A stretch of 64,000 nt of DNA, from NCBI GenBank assembly GCA_947628615.1, contig CANRAO010000002.1, positions 197,724 through 261,723 of the forward strand, in the 5' to 3' direction. Below, one piece after another: positions 33,310 to 41,659 of the stretch; positions within the stretch are counted from its first letter, which is position 1, and each line of letters opens with the position of its first letter. The position numbers were made by a program, and so were the translations under genes. The notes below the pieces were generated by a model that saw only the letters and a program-made list of their open reading frames with translations, had not been told where the DNA came from and searched no databases. The stretch is from an uncultured Clostridia bacterium (lineage in GTDB: Bacteria > Bacillota > Clostridia > Oscillospirales > Ruminococcaceae).

Positions 33310-33629
33310 ATATTTTCGCCTGCCTTTACAACTGATGTACCGCTGACGATCAGATCCCGCCCCTCAGCATTAAGAGTAAAAGTAATCGAACTATCGTCCA
33401 GATACCCCTCGCCTTTACAGTTTATATTATTCGTTAGGGTTTTTAAGTGTCCTTGAATTTTAAACTTGCCATAGGAATTAATTGTTCCGCTGAAATAATT
33501 TTCATTTTTCATAACTGCAATAACACATTCTAAAGTATCATCGTTTATTTTTGCGGACAGTGTTCCTATTTTATTCCCGATATTAGTATTCAAAACTATG
33601 TTGTATTTTAGTTGTTTTCGTTCATTCAT
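33306..33629 (-). CDS. Small protein of unknown function at the head of the MMPL operon, 107 aa
   Basis: I do not recognise the family. No signal peptide or membrane segment; the sequence alternates short beta-strand-like stretches (GTLSAKINDDTLECVIAVM, FSGTINSYGKFKIQG, GEGYLDDSSITFTLNAEG), which suggests a small all-beta fold. GGCAGGTG lies 8 bases before the ATG. It overlaps the MMPL start by 4 bp and so is very likely part of the exporter function, perhaps as a cytoplasmic accessory or a substrate-related protein. Confidence 0.7.
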   Translation of the reverse strand: MNERKQLKYNIVLNTNIGNKIGTLSAKINDDTLECVIAVMKNENYFSGTINSYGKFKIQGHLKTLTNNINCKGEGYLDDSSITFTLNAEGRDLIVSGTSVVKAGENI

Positions 33630-33727
33630 TTATCGCACCTGCCTTTGAAGTATAATTATAAATATTAAATTTATAACTTCAATGGTTAAATCAGCTCAAT
33701 TGTTGAAAAAACGGACAAAAAAGTACA

Positions 33728-33785
33728 TTTGACGGTCAAAATTAACAAATCATACATTGAAATTTTTATAGGACAAGTGTATAAT
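33728..33785 (+). promoter_or_regulatory. TetR gene promoter and adjacent palindrome
   Basis: TTGAAA (33757-33762), 17-base spacer and TATAAT (33780-33785) precede the TetR gene, leaving a leader of only about 15 bases. A perfect palindrome TTTGAC-G-GTCAAA lies at 33728-33740 in the middle of the divergent region. It is a plausible TetR operator, by position only. Confidence 0.6.
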
Positions 33786-33804
33786 AAATATGGAGGTACA
33801 TAAA

Positions 33805-34386
33805 ATGAAGCACGAAATTACAACTTTTAATACAAAGAAAACAATAGCGGCTTCTCTCAAAAAATTTATGGAGAAAAAGCCGCTTTCTAAAATAACCGTA
33901 AGTGAAATTGTTTCCGACTGCAAAATTAATCGCAAGACATTTTACTATCACTTTGAAAATATTCAGGATTTGCTGAAATGGATGCTGGAACAAGAAGCAA
34001 TCGAAGTTGTAAAGAACTTCGACCTGCTTTTGGACTACGAGGACGCTATAAACTTCGTTTTGGACTATGTAGAGGAAAACAAGCATATCCTTAATTGCGC
34101 TTATGACTCTATAGGCTCAAACGAATTAAATAAATTTTTTAACAATGATTTCAACAGCATCGTAATGACCATAATCAAACGCTATGAGGAAATTACAGGT
34201 ATTGAAGTCAATAAAAACTTCAGAATATTTATATGTGATTTCTATACCGAAGCCATTGTCGGAATGATCGTAAAGCTGTTAAAAAACAAACAGCCTTACG
34301 ACAGACATAAATTGATTGAATATGTATCACTGACGATAAAATCATCATTGCCTGCTGTACTAAAAGAGGCGGCGAAAAATATTTAA
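33805..34386 (+). CDS. TetR/AcrR family transcriptional regulator
   Basis: 193 residues. N-terminal TetR helix-turn-helix (KKTIAASLKKFMEKKPL, then ITVSEIVSDCKINRKTFYYHFEN) and an all-helical C-terminal domain of the type found with dihydroxyacetone-kinase-like regulators (TetR_C_7). I start at MKHEIT because GGAGGT lies 7 bases before this ATG; an ATG 5 codons earlier overlaps the site. It is divergent from the MMPL operon and probably represses it in response to the exported compound. Confidence 0.88.
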   Translation: MKHEITTFNTKKTIAASLKKFMEKKPLSKITVSEIVSDCKINRKTFYYHFENIQDLLKWMLEQEAIEVVKNFDLLLDYEDAINFVLDYVEENKHILNCAYDSIGSNELNKFFNNDFNSIVMTIIKRYEEITGIEVNKNFRIFICDFYTEAIVGMIVKLLKNKQPYDRHKLIEYVSLTIKSSLPAVLKEAAKNI

Positions 34387-34443
34387 CATTTTGGTTCGTT
34401 ACAAGCTGAACAGAACTAGTAAAAATAGACAATAGGAAAAAGC

Positions 34444-34479
34444 ACCTTCTATGGTATAATATAAACTACCATAGGAGGT
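34444..34479 (+). promoter_or_regulatory. Inverted repeat overlapping an extended -10 promoter
   Basis: CTATGGTA (34449-34456) and TACCATAG (34467-34474) are perfect arms, extended outward by ACC-t and g-AGGT. A TGG-TATAAT extended -10 element (34453-34460) lies inside; no good -35 box is seen. The arrangement looks like a repressor site on the promoter of the mini-ORF that follows. Confidence 0.5.
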
Positions 34480-34503
34480 TTTATAATATCAGGGAGAAAA
34501 GGA

Positions 34504-34545
34504 ATGAAACAATATTCTATAAAAAACATGGTAGGCAATAAGTAG
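34504..34545 (+). CDS. Mini-ORF, 13 aa peptide, in its own promoter-terminator unit
   Basis: ATG with AGGGAG 7 bases upstream encodes MKQYSIKNMVGNK and stops at TAG; a strong terminator begins 13 bases later. The unit has an extended -10 promoter and an inverted repeat upstream. It may be a leader or signalling peptide, or the shortened start of a lost gene. I do not recognise the peptide. Confidence 0.35.
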   Translation: MKQYSIKNMVGNK

Positions 34546-34557
34546 GAAAAATCAACA

Positions 34558-34595
34558 AACAACCCTCCATCTTGAAAATTAGATGAAGGGTTGTT
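34558..34595. terminator. Strong bidirectional terminator
   Basis: A 15-bp stem (34558-34572 with 34581-34595, one mismatch) with an 8-base loop and T-rich flank on both strands; it serves the mini-ORF unit from the left and the GGGtGRT gene from the right. Confidence 0.88.
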
Positions 34596-34615
34596 TTCTG
34601 TTATATGACTATTTT

Positions 34616-35617
34616 TTAGCCTTTCATAGCCTCTTCAACAGCAACAGCACAAGCCACTGTAGCCCCTACCATTGGATTGTTGCCCATACCGATAAGTCCC
34701 ATCATTTCAACGTGTGCCGGAACTGATGACGAACCTGCAAACTGTGCGTCTGAGTGCATTCTGCCCATTGTATCGGTCATACCGTATGATGCAGGACCTG
34801 CAGCCATATTGTCAGGGTGAAGCGTTCTTCCCGTACCTCCGCCTGATGCAACTGAGAAGTATTTTTTGCCCTGATCAATACACTCTTTCTTGTATGTACC
34901 CGCAACAGGATGCTGGAAACGAGTCGGGTTGGTTGAGTTACCTGTAATAGAAACATCAACGCCCTCCTTGTGCATAATAGCAACGCCCTCTGTAACGTCG
35001 TTTGCACCGTAGCAATTTACCTTAGCACGAAGTCCGTCAGAATATGCCTTGCGGAATACCTCCTTAACTTCTCCTGTATAGTAATCCATTTCAGTTTCAA
35101 CATATGTGAAGCCGTTTATCCTTGCAATGATCTGTGCTGCGTCTTTTCCCAAGCCGTTGAGAATTACTCTCAAAGGTTCTTTTCTTACTTTGTTTGCCTT
35201 TTCCGCAATACCAATAGCTCCCTCAGCAGCGGCAAAGGATTCGTGTCCTGCGAGAAATGCAAAGCACTTTGTATCTTCTTCCAAAAGCATTTTACCTAAG
35301 TTTCCGTGACCTAAACCAACCTTTCTCTGATCGGCAACTGAACCCGGAATGCAAAATGCCTGAAGTCCTTCACCGATTGCAGCGGCAGCGTCTGCAGCTC
35401 TTTTGCAGCCCTTCTTTATAGCAATAGCACAGCCTACCGTGTAAGCCCACTTAGCGTTTTCAAAGCAAATAGGCTGAATACTCTCAACCTGCTTGTATAT
35501 ATCCAAGCCCTTTGCCTTTGTGATCTCAGCACACTCTTCTATAGATTTGATTCCGTACTGCTCTAAAACAGCAAGGATTTGTTTTTCTCTTCTATCATAT
35601 GATTCAAATAAAGCCAT
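34616..35617 (-). CDS. GGGtGRT family protein
   Basis: 333 residues. Named for the motif seen here in SVASGGGTGRTLHPDN (about residue 255). It belongs to a conserved clostridial family with no proven function. Other conserved-looking blocks are GHESFAAAEGAIGIA, SITGNSTNPTRFQHPVAGTYK and MGLIGMGNNPMVGA. No signal peptide or membrane segment. It follows the NifU-like gene after 15 bp with GGGAGG before the ATG. The constant pairing of these two genes in Clostridia (from memory) suggests a joint role involving an iron-sulfur cluster. Confidence 0.88.
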   Translation of the reverse strand: MALFESYDRREKQILAVLEQYGIKSIEECAEITKAKGLDIYKQVESIQPICFENAKWAYTVGCAIAIKKGCKRAADAAAAIGEGLQAFCIPGSVADQRKVGLGHGNLGKMLLEEDTKCFAFLAGHESFAAAEGAIGIAEKANKVRKEPLRVILNGLGKDAAQIIARINGFTYVETEMDYYTGEVKEVFRKAYSDGLRAKVNCYGANDVTEGVAIMHKEGVDVSITGNSTNPTRFQHPVAGTYKKECIDQGKKYFSVASGGGTGRTLHPDNMAAGPASYGMTDTMGRMHSDAQFAGSSSVPAHVEMMGLIGMGNNPMVGATVACAVAVEEAMKG

Positions 35618-35632
35618 TGTTCATAATCCTCC

Positions 35633-36325
35633 CTATTCTTTTCTCGGATCAACGATTTTTACAGCGTCGTCTACTCTTCCGTATTGTCCTTGAGCCTTTT
35701 CAAATGCCGTGTTTGCATCGTCTCCGCCTTTTATGTAATCCATCATCTTTCCGAAGTTTACATATTTATAACCGATGATCTCATTATCTTCATTTAATGC
35801 AATTCCAGTAACATATCCGTCGGTCATCTCAAGATAACGAGGTCCTTTTTTCAAAGTTCCGTACATTGTACCAACCTGCGAGCGAAGTCCTTTTCCCAAG
35901 TCCTCAAGGCCAGCACCGATCGTCAGTCCGTCCTCTGAGAAGGCACTCTGTGTTCTTCCGTAAACTATTTGTAAGAACAACTCTCTCATTGCTGTGTTTA
36001 TAGCGTCACAAACAAGGTCGGTGTTCAAAGCCTCAAGTATTGTTCTGCCAGGCAGAATTTCAGACGCCATAGCTGCTGAATGAGTCATACCTGAACAGCC
36101 TATCGTCTCTACAAGAGCCTCCTGAATAACTCCCTCTTTAACATTTAATGTCAGCTTGCAGGTTCCCTGCTGCGGAGCACACCAGCCAATACCATGAGTA
36201 AAGCCCGAAATATCCTTGATTTCCTTAGCTTTAACCCATTTTGCTTCCTCCGGAATAGGAGCGGCGCCATGTGCAACGCCCTGTGCAACCGGACACATTG
36301 TTTCTACTTCTTTTGAATAAATCAT
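35633..36325 (-). CDS. NifU-like iron-sulfur cluster scaffold protein paired with GGGtGRT
   Basis: 230 residues. The NifU/IscU N-terminal domain fold is suggested by the GIGWCAPQQGTCKLTLNV and ETIGCSGMTHSAAMASEIL segments, which contribute conserved Cys residues. An extra C-terminal half (from about residue 130) is not found in simple IscU. GAGGAG lies before the ATG. It is the first gene of a two-gene unit with a promoter TTGCCA-N17-TATAAT and an inverted repeat at the expected start of transcription. Confidence 0.82.
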   Translation of the reverse strand: MIYSKEVETMCPVAQGVAHGAAPIPEEAKWVKAKEIKDISGFTHGIGWCAPQQGTCKLTLNVKEGVIQEALVETIGCSGMTHSAAMASEILPGRTILEALNTDLVCDAINTAMRELFLQIVYGRTQSAFSEDGLTIGAGLEDLGKGLRSQVGTMYGTLKKGPRYLEMTDGYVTGIALNEDNEIIGYKYVNFGKMMDYIKGGDDANTAFEKAQGQYGRVDDAVKIVDPRKE

Positions 36326-36349
36326 AAGTTAGATTACTCCTCTCAATTT

Positions 36350-36400
36350 TTAGTATTAAAAATACTAATTTATTATACAACATTAAATCAACTTTGGCAA
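36350..36400 (-). promoter_or_regulatory. Promoter and operator-like repeat of the NifU-like/GGGtGRT operon
   Basis: - strand: TTGCCA (36395-36400), 17-base spacer, TATAAT (36372-36377). Immediately downstream is a perfect inverted repeat TTAGTATT-AAA-AATACTAA (36350-36368), covering the expected start site. This is a good repressor position; the repressor is unknown. Confidence 0.65.
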
Positions 36401-36478
36401 GAGCTCACTATTTCTTTTTCCATTTTCAAAGTAAAAAAGTTGTATAATTTCTTTTAATATAACGTCAAATACATAAAA

Positions 36479-36504
36479 AAGCAGACACAAAAATGTGCCT
36501 GCTT
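36479..36504 (-). terminator. Terminator of the small LRR gene
   Basis: AAGCAGaCACA pairs with TGTGcCTGCTT (36479-36489 with 36494-36504), followed by T on the - strand. Confidence 0.82.
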
Positions 36505-36508
36505 AATG

Positions 36509-37351
36509 CTACCCATTTATATTTTGGTAAACAACTTTTTTGCCTATTAATATTTTTGCGCTTTTAACGCCGCTCTTTTTATTATTTAACTGCTTTTTGA
36601 GCTGTTTTGCTACCTTCTTATTTTTAACAACAAATTTTATACCTTTCTTGGTGTTCTTAAAAGCATTTTTAGCAATGTAAGGAGACTTTTTCGCATTTTT
36701 GAAAGTTACTTTTGATAAACTTTTGCAATTGTAAAATGCCTTTGTATCAATAATTCCTATATTACCTGAAAGAATAATAGATTGCAATTTTGGGCAGTTA
36801 TGAACAGCATTCGTTTCAATTTGATATATATTTTTAAAGGTTATACTTTCCAGATTTTTATTGTCTGAAATCTCTCCGACTAATGCTTCTGCTTGTTTGT
36901 ATCCACTAACAAAAATATTTTTTAGATTTTTACAATTTTTAATATCTCCAAAATACGTATAAATGTTTGTTGCCTTTATCTCCTTGAGTTTGTTCCATTT
37001 AAAAATTCCCCTAAATATATCTGCATTATCCATACTTAAACTTTTACAAGTTTTTGCAGCTTCAGGTGTAAAATATTTACCATTATTTTTTTCAAAAAAC
37101 AGCATATCAATTTCATACGTTTTATTATTATAATTAATAGTATTAGGTATTTTAATTTTCTTTGCACTTGAAAATATATCTTTAACAGAATTTGATGTGA
37201 AACTCCCATCGCTCCATAATTCGTAAATAATACCATTTTGAGTTATTATAATATCGTATGGATTATGTTCATCATTTGCAAAAACGTTTGCTATAGAAAA
37301 ATTAAATAACATTAAAGTTGCAATAATAAAGTTAATAAATATTTTTTTCAT
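36509..37351 (-). CDS. Small secreted LRR_5 (BspA-like) protein
   Basis: 280 residues. Signal peptide of about 25 residues (cleavage after VFA), then a short N-terminal region and four to five LRR_5-type repeats (about 125-235), including LQSIILSGNIGIIDTKAFYNCKSL split around the IDTKAF core, and a Lys-rich tail (FKNTKKGIKFVVKNKKVAKQL). This tail type closes many clostridial LRR_5 proteins. It is a short relative of the 1681-residue protein at 17.5-22.5 kb. AGAGGAGG precedes the ATG. The extracellular target is unknown. Confidence 0.83.
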   Translation of the reverse strand: MKKIFINFIIATLMLFNFSIANVFANDEHNPYDIIITQNGIIYELWSDGSFTSNSVKDIFSSAKKIKIPNTINYNNKTYEIDMLFFEKNNGKYFTPEAAKTCKSLSMDNADIFRGIFKWNKLKEIKATNIYTYFGDIKNCKNLKNIFVSGYKQAEALVGEISDNKNLESITFKNIYQIETNAVHNCPKLQSIILSGNIGIIDTKAFYNCKSLSKVTFKNAKKSPYIAKNAFKNTKKGIKFVVKNKKVAKQLKKQLNNKKSGVKSAKILIGKKVVYQNING

Positions 37352-37680
37352 CTTAATCCTCCTCTTTCAATTAAATCCTAATTATCCCTGATTATATACT
37401 AACATTATAACATATATATGTAAAGTAAATACAAGCAAAACGCCCCATTTTGTAGACTTGCACAAAAGATATGATCTTACTTTGTTTACTCTGTCATATT
37501 AATCTTTATGTTGTTATTTTCCTTTTGCAAATATATTAAATCATTTTAAAAAGCCATTTATTCTTTGATAATATTTTACCGCAAAAAAGTTAATATGTCA
37601 ATACTATAGTTATAATTTTTTATATTTATTGATTGTATAATAAATTTGACGCCAAAACTAAAAGAATCGGAGGTAATATT
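37352..37680. other. 330-bp intergenic region between the small LRR gene and the XRE gene
   Basis: Divergent promoter region. A TATAAT (37636-37641) lies about 40 bp upstream of the XRE start but without a clear -35 box. No gene, repeat or terminator seen. Confidence 0.5.
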
Positions 37681-37989
37681 ATGAACGTAGGCTTGAGAAT
37701 TAAAGAGCTTAGGGAAAACGCAGGTCTGACCGTAAATAAACTTGCAAATCTTTCAGGCATTTCTCAAAGCCATTTGCGGGAAATTGAGCTTGGTAATAAA
37801 AATCCGACTGTAGAAACTCTTTCATACTTCTGTGAAGCTCTGGGAATATCGCTAAAGCAATTTTTCAATGACAAAGATGTAAAAATAAACCCTCAGCTTA
37901 TGACTTCCATTGAACGTCTTGACAACAAACAGCAAGCAAAGCTGGCTGAATTTATAAACTGTATGCACAGTAATAATAACACTAAGTAA
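37681..37989 (+). CDS. XRE-family transcriptional regulator, 102 aa
   Basis: Helix-turn-helix of the SinR/Cro type (IKELRENAGLTVNKLANLSG, then SQSHLREIELGNKNPTVETL, about residues 6-60), then a helical tail (about 70-100) that may mediate dimerisation. I start at MNVGLR because CGGAGGT lies 7 bases before that ATG; an upstream in-frame ATG has no site. A near-perfect hairpin terminator follows. The target is not evident; it is divergent from the small LRR gene, as the other XRE gene is divergent from the giant LRR gene. Confidence 0.88.
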   Translation: MNVGLRIKELRENAGLTVNKLANLSGISQSHLREIELGNKNPTVETLSYFCEALGISLKQFFNDKDVKINPQLMTSIERLDNKQQAKLAEFINCMHSNNNTK

Positions 37990-38027
37990 AAGAGACCGAA
38001 CTGTTTATAAACGTCCGATCTCTTTTT
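37988..38027 (+). terminator. Terminator after the XRE gene
   Basis: A long stem with a few mismatches (AAAAGAGACCG with CCGATCTCTTTT outer arms) followed by five T. Confidence 0.82.
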
Positions 38028-38105
38028 GTATTGATTATATATTGACACAGTTTTGCATTAATGTTACCATAAACAACAGAGAGCAAAGCTATAGGGAGGA
38101 AAATA

Positions 38106-39608
38106 ATGAAATTAGCTGCAATTTTCACAGATAATATGGTGCTTCAAAGAAACAAGCCTGTCTGCATTTTCGGAGAATATGAACCTGAAAGAGATAAAAC
38201 TATAACGGTCTCGCTTGGTAAAAACAAAGTAACCGCTGAAATATGCGGTGAAAGATGGTACGCCTATCTGCCCGAAATGAATGCTTTAGAGGGTTTAAGT
38301 CTTACAATTGCTTCATCAAGCGGTGAAGAAATTACTCTTAATAACATAGCAGTAGGAGAGGTATGGCTTGCAGGCGGACAGTCTAATATGGAATATTTCA
38401 TCTCCAATTCTAAAGACGCAGAAAAGCATATGTCCGATATGAGAAAATCCAATGTACGATACTACAATGTCCCCCGCTGCGGAATGATAAACGAAGAATT
38501 GTTTAAGGCAGAAAAAGACTCTCATTGGGAGCTGTCAAATTCAGACACTCTCGGTTTATGGTCAGCGGTAGGAAGTCATTTTGCAAAAAATCTTTTAGAA
38601 AAGCTCGGCTGCACGGTGGGAATAGTAGGCTGCAATTTAGGCGGTACTTCCGCTTCTGTCTGGGTTGACGAGGAGACCTTGAGCAGCGACAAAGACACTA
38701 ATGTTTACCTTGAGGCTTACCAAAAAGTCTGCGGCGGATTAACCGATGAAGAGCAGATAAAAGTCTATGATGAATACCTAGAATATGAAAAAGAATGGAA
38801 TGAGCGTCTGGCTGTTATTCAGAAAGAACGTCCCGAACTCACTTGGGAGGAAGTTCAAAAGGAAATCGGAGAATGTAAATGGCCCGGACCTATGGGAATA
38901 AAGAATCCATACCGTCCCTGCGGATTATATAATACTATGATCAAAAGAATGGCGCCATTTACATTCAGAGGTATAATCTACTATCAGGGCGAAGAGGACG
39001 CATCAAGATGCGACATATACTACAAGTTGTTTACAAAGCTAATTCACCGGTGGCGTGAGGATTTTAAAGACAGCGATATGCCGTTTTTGTGCGTACAGCT
39101 TCCTATGTTTGCGTATGAAAACGCACCCGATGATAAAACCTGGCCTGTGATTCGCGAAGCACAGATGAAGGCTAGTGAGACTCTTGATAATGTACATACT
39201 GCAGTTATACTTGACTGCGGAGAGCTTAACAACATTCACCCTATTGATAAAAAACCTGTAGGAGACCGTCTAAGCCTTCTGGCTCTGAAAAACGTATACG
39301 GCTTTGATGAATGCAACGCTTACGGTCCTTCATTGAGAGAAATCAAAAAAACGTCAGATGGGTATGAACTGACATTTGATAATGCCGATAACGGATTTGA
39401 AGTAAAAGAAACTGTAACGGGCTTTGAAATATCATATGACGGAGAGAATTTCGAGGAAATTATTCCTGAAATCTCAGGAAGTGTAATGTATATAAAATGC
39501 GATTCAAATGCTGCAGAGATCCGCTATCAGTGGTTCAACTATAACAAAGTAACGATCTTTGGTAAAAACGGAATACCGCTTGCGCCGTTCAGGGAAAAAT
39601 TAACATAG
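38106..39608 (+). CDS. Sialate O-acetylesterase (SASA) family carbohydrate esterase
   Basis: 500 residues. SGNH-type esterase: the catalytic Ser is in WLAGGQSNMEYF (about residue 95), the YYQGEEDA block is near residue 295 and the Asp-x-x-His region NNIHPIDK near residue 378. A small beta domain precedes the catalytic part. No signal peptide, so it acts in the cytoplasm, removing acetyl groups from imported sialic acids or from acetylated xylan/mannan oligosaccharides; the glycosidases at 54-61 kb favour plant oligosaccharides. GGGAGG precedes the ATG; TTGACA (38042-38047) with a weak TACCAT -10 lies upstream. Confidence 0.87.
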   Translation: MKLAAIFTDNMVLQRNKPVCIFGEYEPERDKTITVSLGKNKVTAEICGERWYAYLPEMNALEGLSLTIASSSGEEITLNNIAVGEVWLAGGQSNMEYFISNSKDAEKHMSDMRKSNVRYYNVPRCGMINEELFKAEKDSHWELSNSDTLGLWSAVGSHFAKNLLEKLGCTVGIVGCNLGGTSASVWVDEETLSSDKDTNVYLEAYQKVCGGLTDEEQIKVYDEYLEYEKEWNERLAVIQKERPELTWEEVQKEIGECKWPGPMGIKNPYRPCGLYNTMIKRMAPFTFRGIIYYQGEEDASRCDIYYKLFTKLIHRWREDFKDSDMPFLCVQLPMFAYENAPDDKTWPVIREAQMKASETLDNVHTAVILDCGELNNIHPIDKKPVGDRLSLLALKNVYGFDECNAYGPSLREIKKTSDGYELTFDNADNGFEVKETVTGFEISYDGENFEEIIPEISGSVMYIKCDSNAAEIRYQWFNYNKVTIFGKNGIPLAPFREKLT

Positions 39609-39613
39609 CAAAA

Positions 39614-39643
39614 AACGGAGATGTTATTGCGAACACCTCCGTT
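39614..39643 (+). terminator. Terminator after the sialate O-acetylesterase gene
   Basis: AACGGAGATGTT (39614-39625) pairs with AACACCTCCGTT (39632-39643), one mismatch; A- and T-rich flanks allow use in both directions. Confidence 0.82.
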
Positions 39644-39668
39644 TATGGTTTAAGATTATGTATTTTTA

Positions 39669-40247
39669 CTAACAGCACTTAACTATCTCGCCCATCTGGT
39701 CACGAGACGCACCGACTGCATTTGATTCATCAGTGTCAATATGCATTGCTCTTGCATATGATTCTGATACTCTGCATACTGTATCGCATAAAATTGCGGT
39801 TCTGTCAGCAGACTCGATCTTAACGCAAACTACCTGCTTATCTTTAACTCCAAGTTCCTCAGCGTCGGCAGGAGTAAGGTGAATATGTCTTTTTGCAATA
39901 ATAACTCCCTCTGATATCTCAAGCTCTCCGCAAGGACCTACTATCTTGCAGGAACCGCTTCCCTTGATGTCTCCCGACTCTCTTACAGGAGCAACTATTC
40001 CTATTGAGCGCGCGTCAGTAGCGGAAAGCTCAACCTGGGTTTCAGGTCTTGTCGGGCCGAGAATTGATACGTTTGGTAACTCCTTCTTAGGTCCCACTAT
40101 AGTTACCCTCTCCTCACAAGCATACTGTCCCGGCTGAGAAAGATCCTTTTTCTTCGTTAGTTTAGCGTCCTTTCCGAAAAGTATTTCAAGAGCTTCTTGT
40201 GTTACATGAACGTGTCTTGCAGACGTTTCAACAATAAATTTCGACAT
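39669..40247 (-). CDS. Phosphate propanoyltransferase / phosphotransacetylase, PduL family
   Basis: 192 residues. PduL enzymes interconvert acyl-CoA and acyl phosphate with a two-zinc centre. Both His motifs are present: SARHVHVTQEALEILFG and KRHIHLTPADAEELGV, with the RPETQVELS stretch between them. I start at MSKFIV because GGAGG lies 7 bases before that ATG; a start 22 codons earlier lacks a site and adds a Lys/Phe-rich leader that could mimic a compartment-targeting peptide but is probably untranslated. No microcompartment genes are near, so it probably serves acetate formation. Confidence 0.9.
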   Translation of the reverse strand: MSKFIVETSARHVHVTQEALEILFGKDAKLTKKKDLSQPGQYACEERVTIVGPKKELPNVSILGPTRPETQVELSATDARSIGIVAPVRESGDIKGSGSCKIVGPCGELEISEGVIIAKRHIHLTPADAEELGVKDKQVVCVKIESADRTAILCDTVCRVSESYARAMHIDTDESNAVGASRDQMGEIVKCC

Positions 40248-40356
40248 TTCTATTCCTCCAAAAATTTTTTTATTTACTGTTTTGCAAAACAAATAAACCA
40301 TATTATATTTCATATATTGATATGAATTTATAACTGCTTTCTAGCACAATCGCTTA

Positions 40357-40851
40357 CTAAAAATATCTTCTGTCAAACATAATAAATAATATCAAAAAGC
40401 AAAAAACAATAAACAGAAGATATGCAGCGCTTAAAGTTATTCCGGCAATTGCAAAGCCTTTTCCTCGACTTCTGATTTTGTCTTTAGAAACAAGACCTAT
40501 TATTGAAAATATAAATCCCAGAATTGCGCATACAATACCAGCCTCATCTGCCAGATACGAACAACATGCTAAAATAAATCCGGCAATAGACATTCTGCTG
40601 TATTTGAAATCCCCATCTGTCAGCGTCTGGGAAGTATAATACCCCCTAACGTAATTTGTATAAACATCCTGCCGATTCGCCTGATTTTCAAAAGGAACTG
40701 AGTTATCTTGAGAATAAACAATATCATTCCAGTTTTCCTGCACAGGCATATTGAAGCTGGGAAGATCAATTTCTTTTACCAGTTTAGCACCGCAGTTTGA
40801 ACAATAATTAAATTCGTCAGAGCTTTTTGCTCCGCATTTTATACAGTACAT
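40357..40851 (-). CDS. Zinc-ribbon DUF4190 membrane protein, 164 aa
   Basis: N-terminal zinc ribbon (YCIKCGAKSS and YCSNCGAKL), a Gln/Asn-rich linker, then two membrane segments with the DUF4190 pattern (MSIAGFILACCSYL, GKGFAIAGITLSAAYLL). Function unknown; such proteins have a cytoplasmic metal-binding head and a small membrane anchor. Start ATG 40851 has CGGTGA upstream. It is a paralogue of the next gene, 45 bp away on the same strand. Confidence 0.8.
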   Translation of the reverse strand: MYCIKCGAKSSDEFNYCSNCGAKLVKEIDLPSFNMPVQENWNDIVYSQDNSVPFENQANRQDVYTNYVRGYYTSQTLTDGDFKYSRMSIAGFILACCSYLADEAGIVCAILGFIFSIIGLVSKDKIRSRGKGFAIAGITLSAAYLLFIVFCFLILFIMFDRRYF

Positions 40852-40895
40852 GACAATCACCGCTTAATATTAAAATACACTTGCAAAGCATATTT

Positions 40896-41492
40896 TTATT
40901 TGCCAACTATCATAGAAAACAAATCTTTAACAGCTGATGTTCCGTAATCAAATTCATTGTAGTAATCGTCAAAGAAATGACGTAGTTCATACGGGTTTGC
41001 ATTTACAACATAAATAATAAGTAAAATCGTTGCCGAAACAGACAAGCATCCTAATATAATTCCCGCAACAGCAAAGCCCTTGCCTTTTTCTTCTCTTACA
41101 CTTGTCTGATGAAATCCGATAAGCGAAAGAATAAGACCTACAAGTCCGGCTAATCCACCGAATAAAACACATCCGCAAGATGTTATAAAACCGGCGATAG
41201 CCATTGGATTATAACGAGAAGCCGGAACATTTTTATTTTGGTTTTGATTAAATTTTACATATTGTTTATTTAAACTTTGATTATAATATGGTTGCTGCTC
41301 ATAATTTAAATTTTGATTAGCATATCCGTTTTGCTGTGGATTATAAGAGCTTGTATCCTGATTTTGCTGATTATTTACGTCTGGTTCTCCATAAGGTACT
41401 CCGTTTTCATTCGCACTTTTAAGAATTGCCCCACAGTAACCGCAGAAATTACTACTGTCGTCGTTTTTATTTCCGCATTTAGTACAATACAT
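40896..41492 (-). CDS. Zinc-ribbon DUF4190 membrane protein, 198 aa
   Basis: Same layout as its neighbour: zinc ribbon (YCTKCGNKN and FCGYCGAIL), a long Asn/Gln/Tyr-rich linker (about 30-85) and two membrane segments (MAIAGFITSCGCVLFGG, GKGFAVAGIILGCLS), then a short acidic extracellular or cytoplasmic tail. AGGAAGGTGA lies before ATG 41492. The two genes look like a tandem duplication that has diverged mostly in the linker. Function unknown. Confidence 0.8.
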   Translation of the reverse strand: MYCTKCGNKNDDSSNFCGYCGAILKSANENGVPYGEPDVNNQQNQDTSSYNPQQNGYANQNLNYEQQPYYNQSLNKQYVKFNQNQNKNVPASRYNPMAIAGFITSCGCVLFGGLAGLVGLILSLIGFHQTSVREEKGKGFAVAGIILGCLSVSATILLIIYVVNANPYELRHFFDDYYNEFDYGTSAVKDLFSMIVGK

Positions 41493-41659
41493 TAAAATCA
41501 CCTTCCTAAATTGAGTGACAATAACAATTTTATTTTTATATTATACATTATTTTTTATGATAAGTCAACGAATTTAACAGTATATTAAATGTATTGACTT
41601 AGACCTGTTTTGTGATATACTGAAAAGCGTAATTAAAAAATATAAGTAAAGGATATTTT

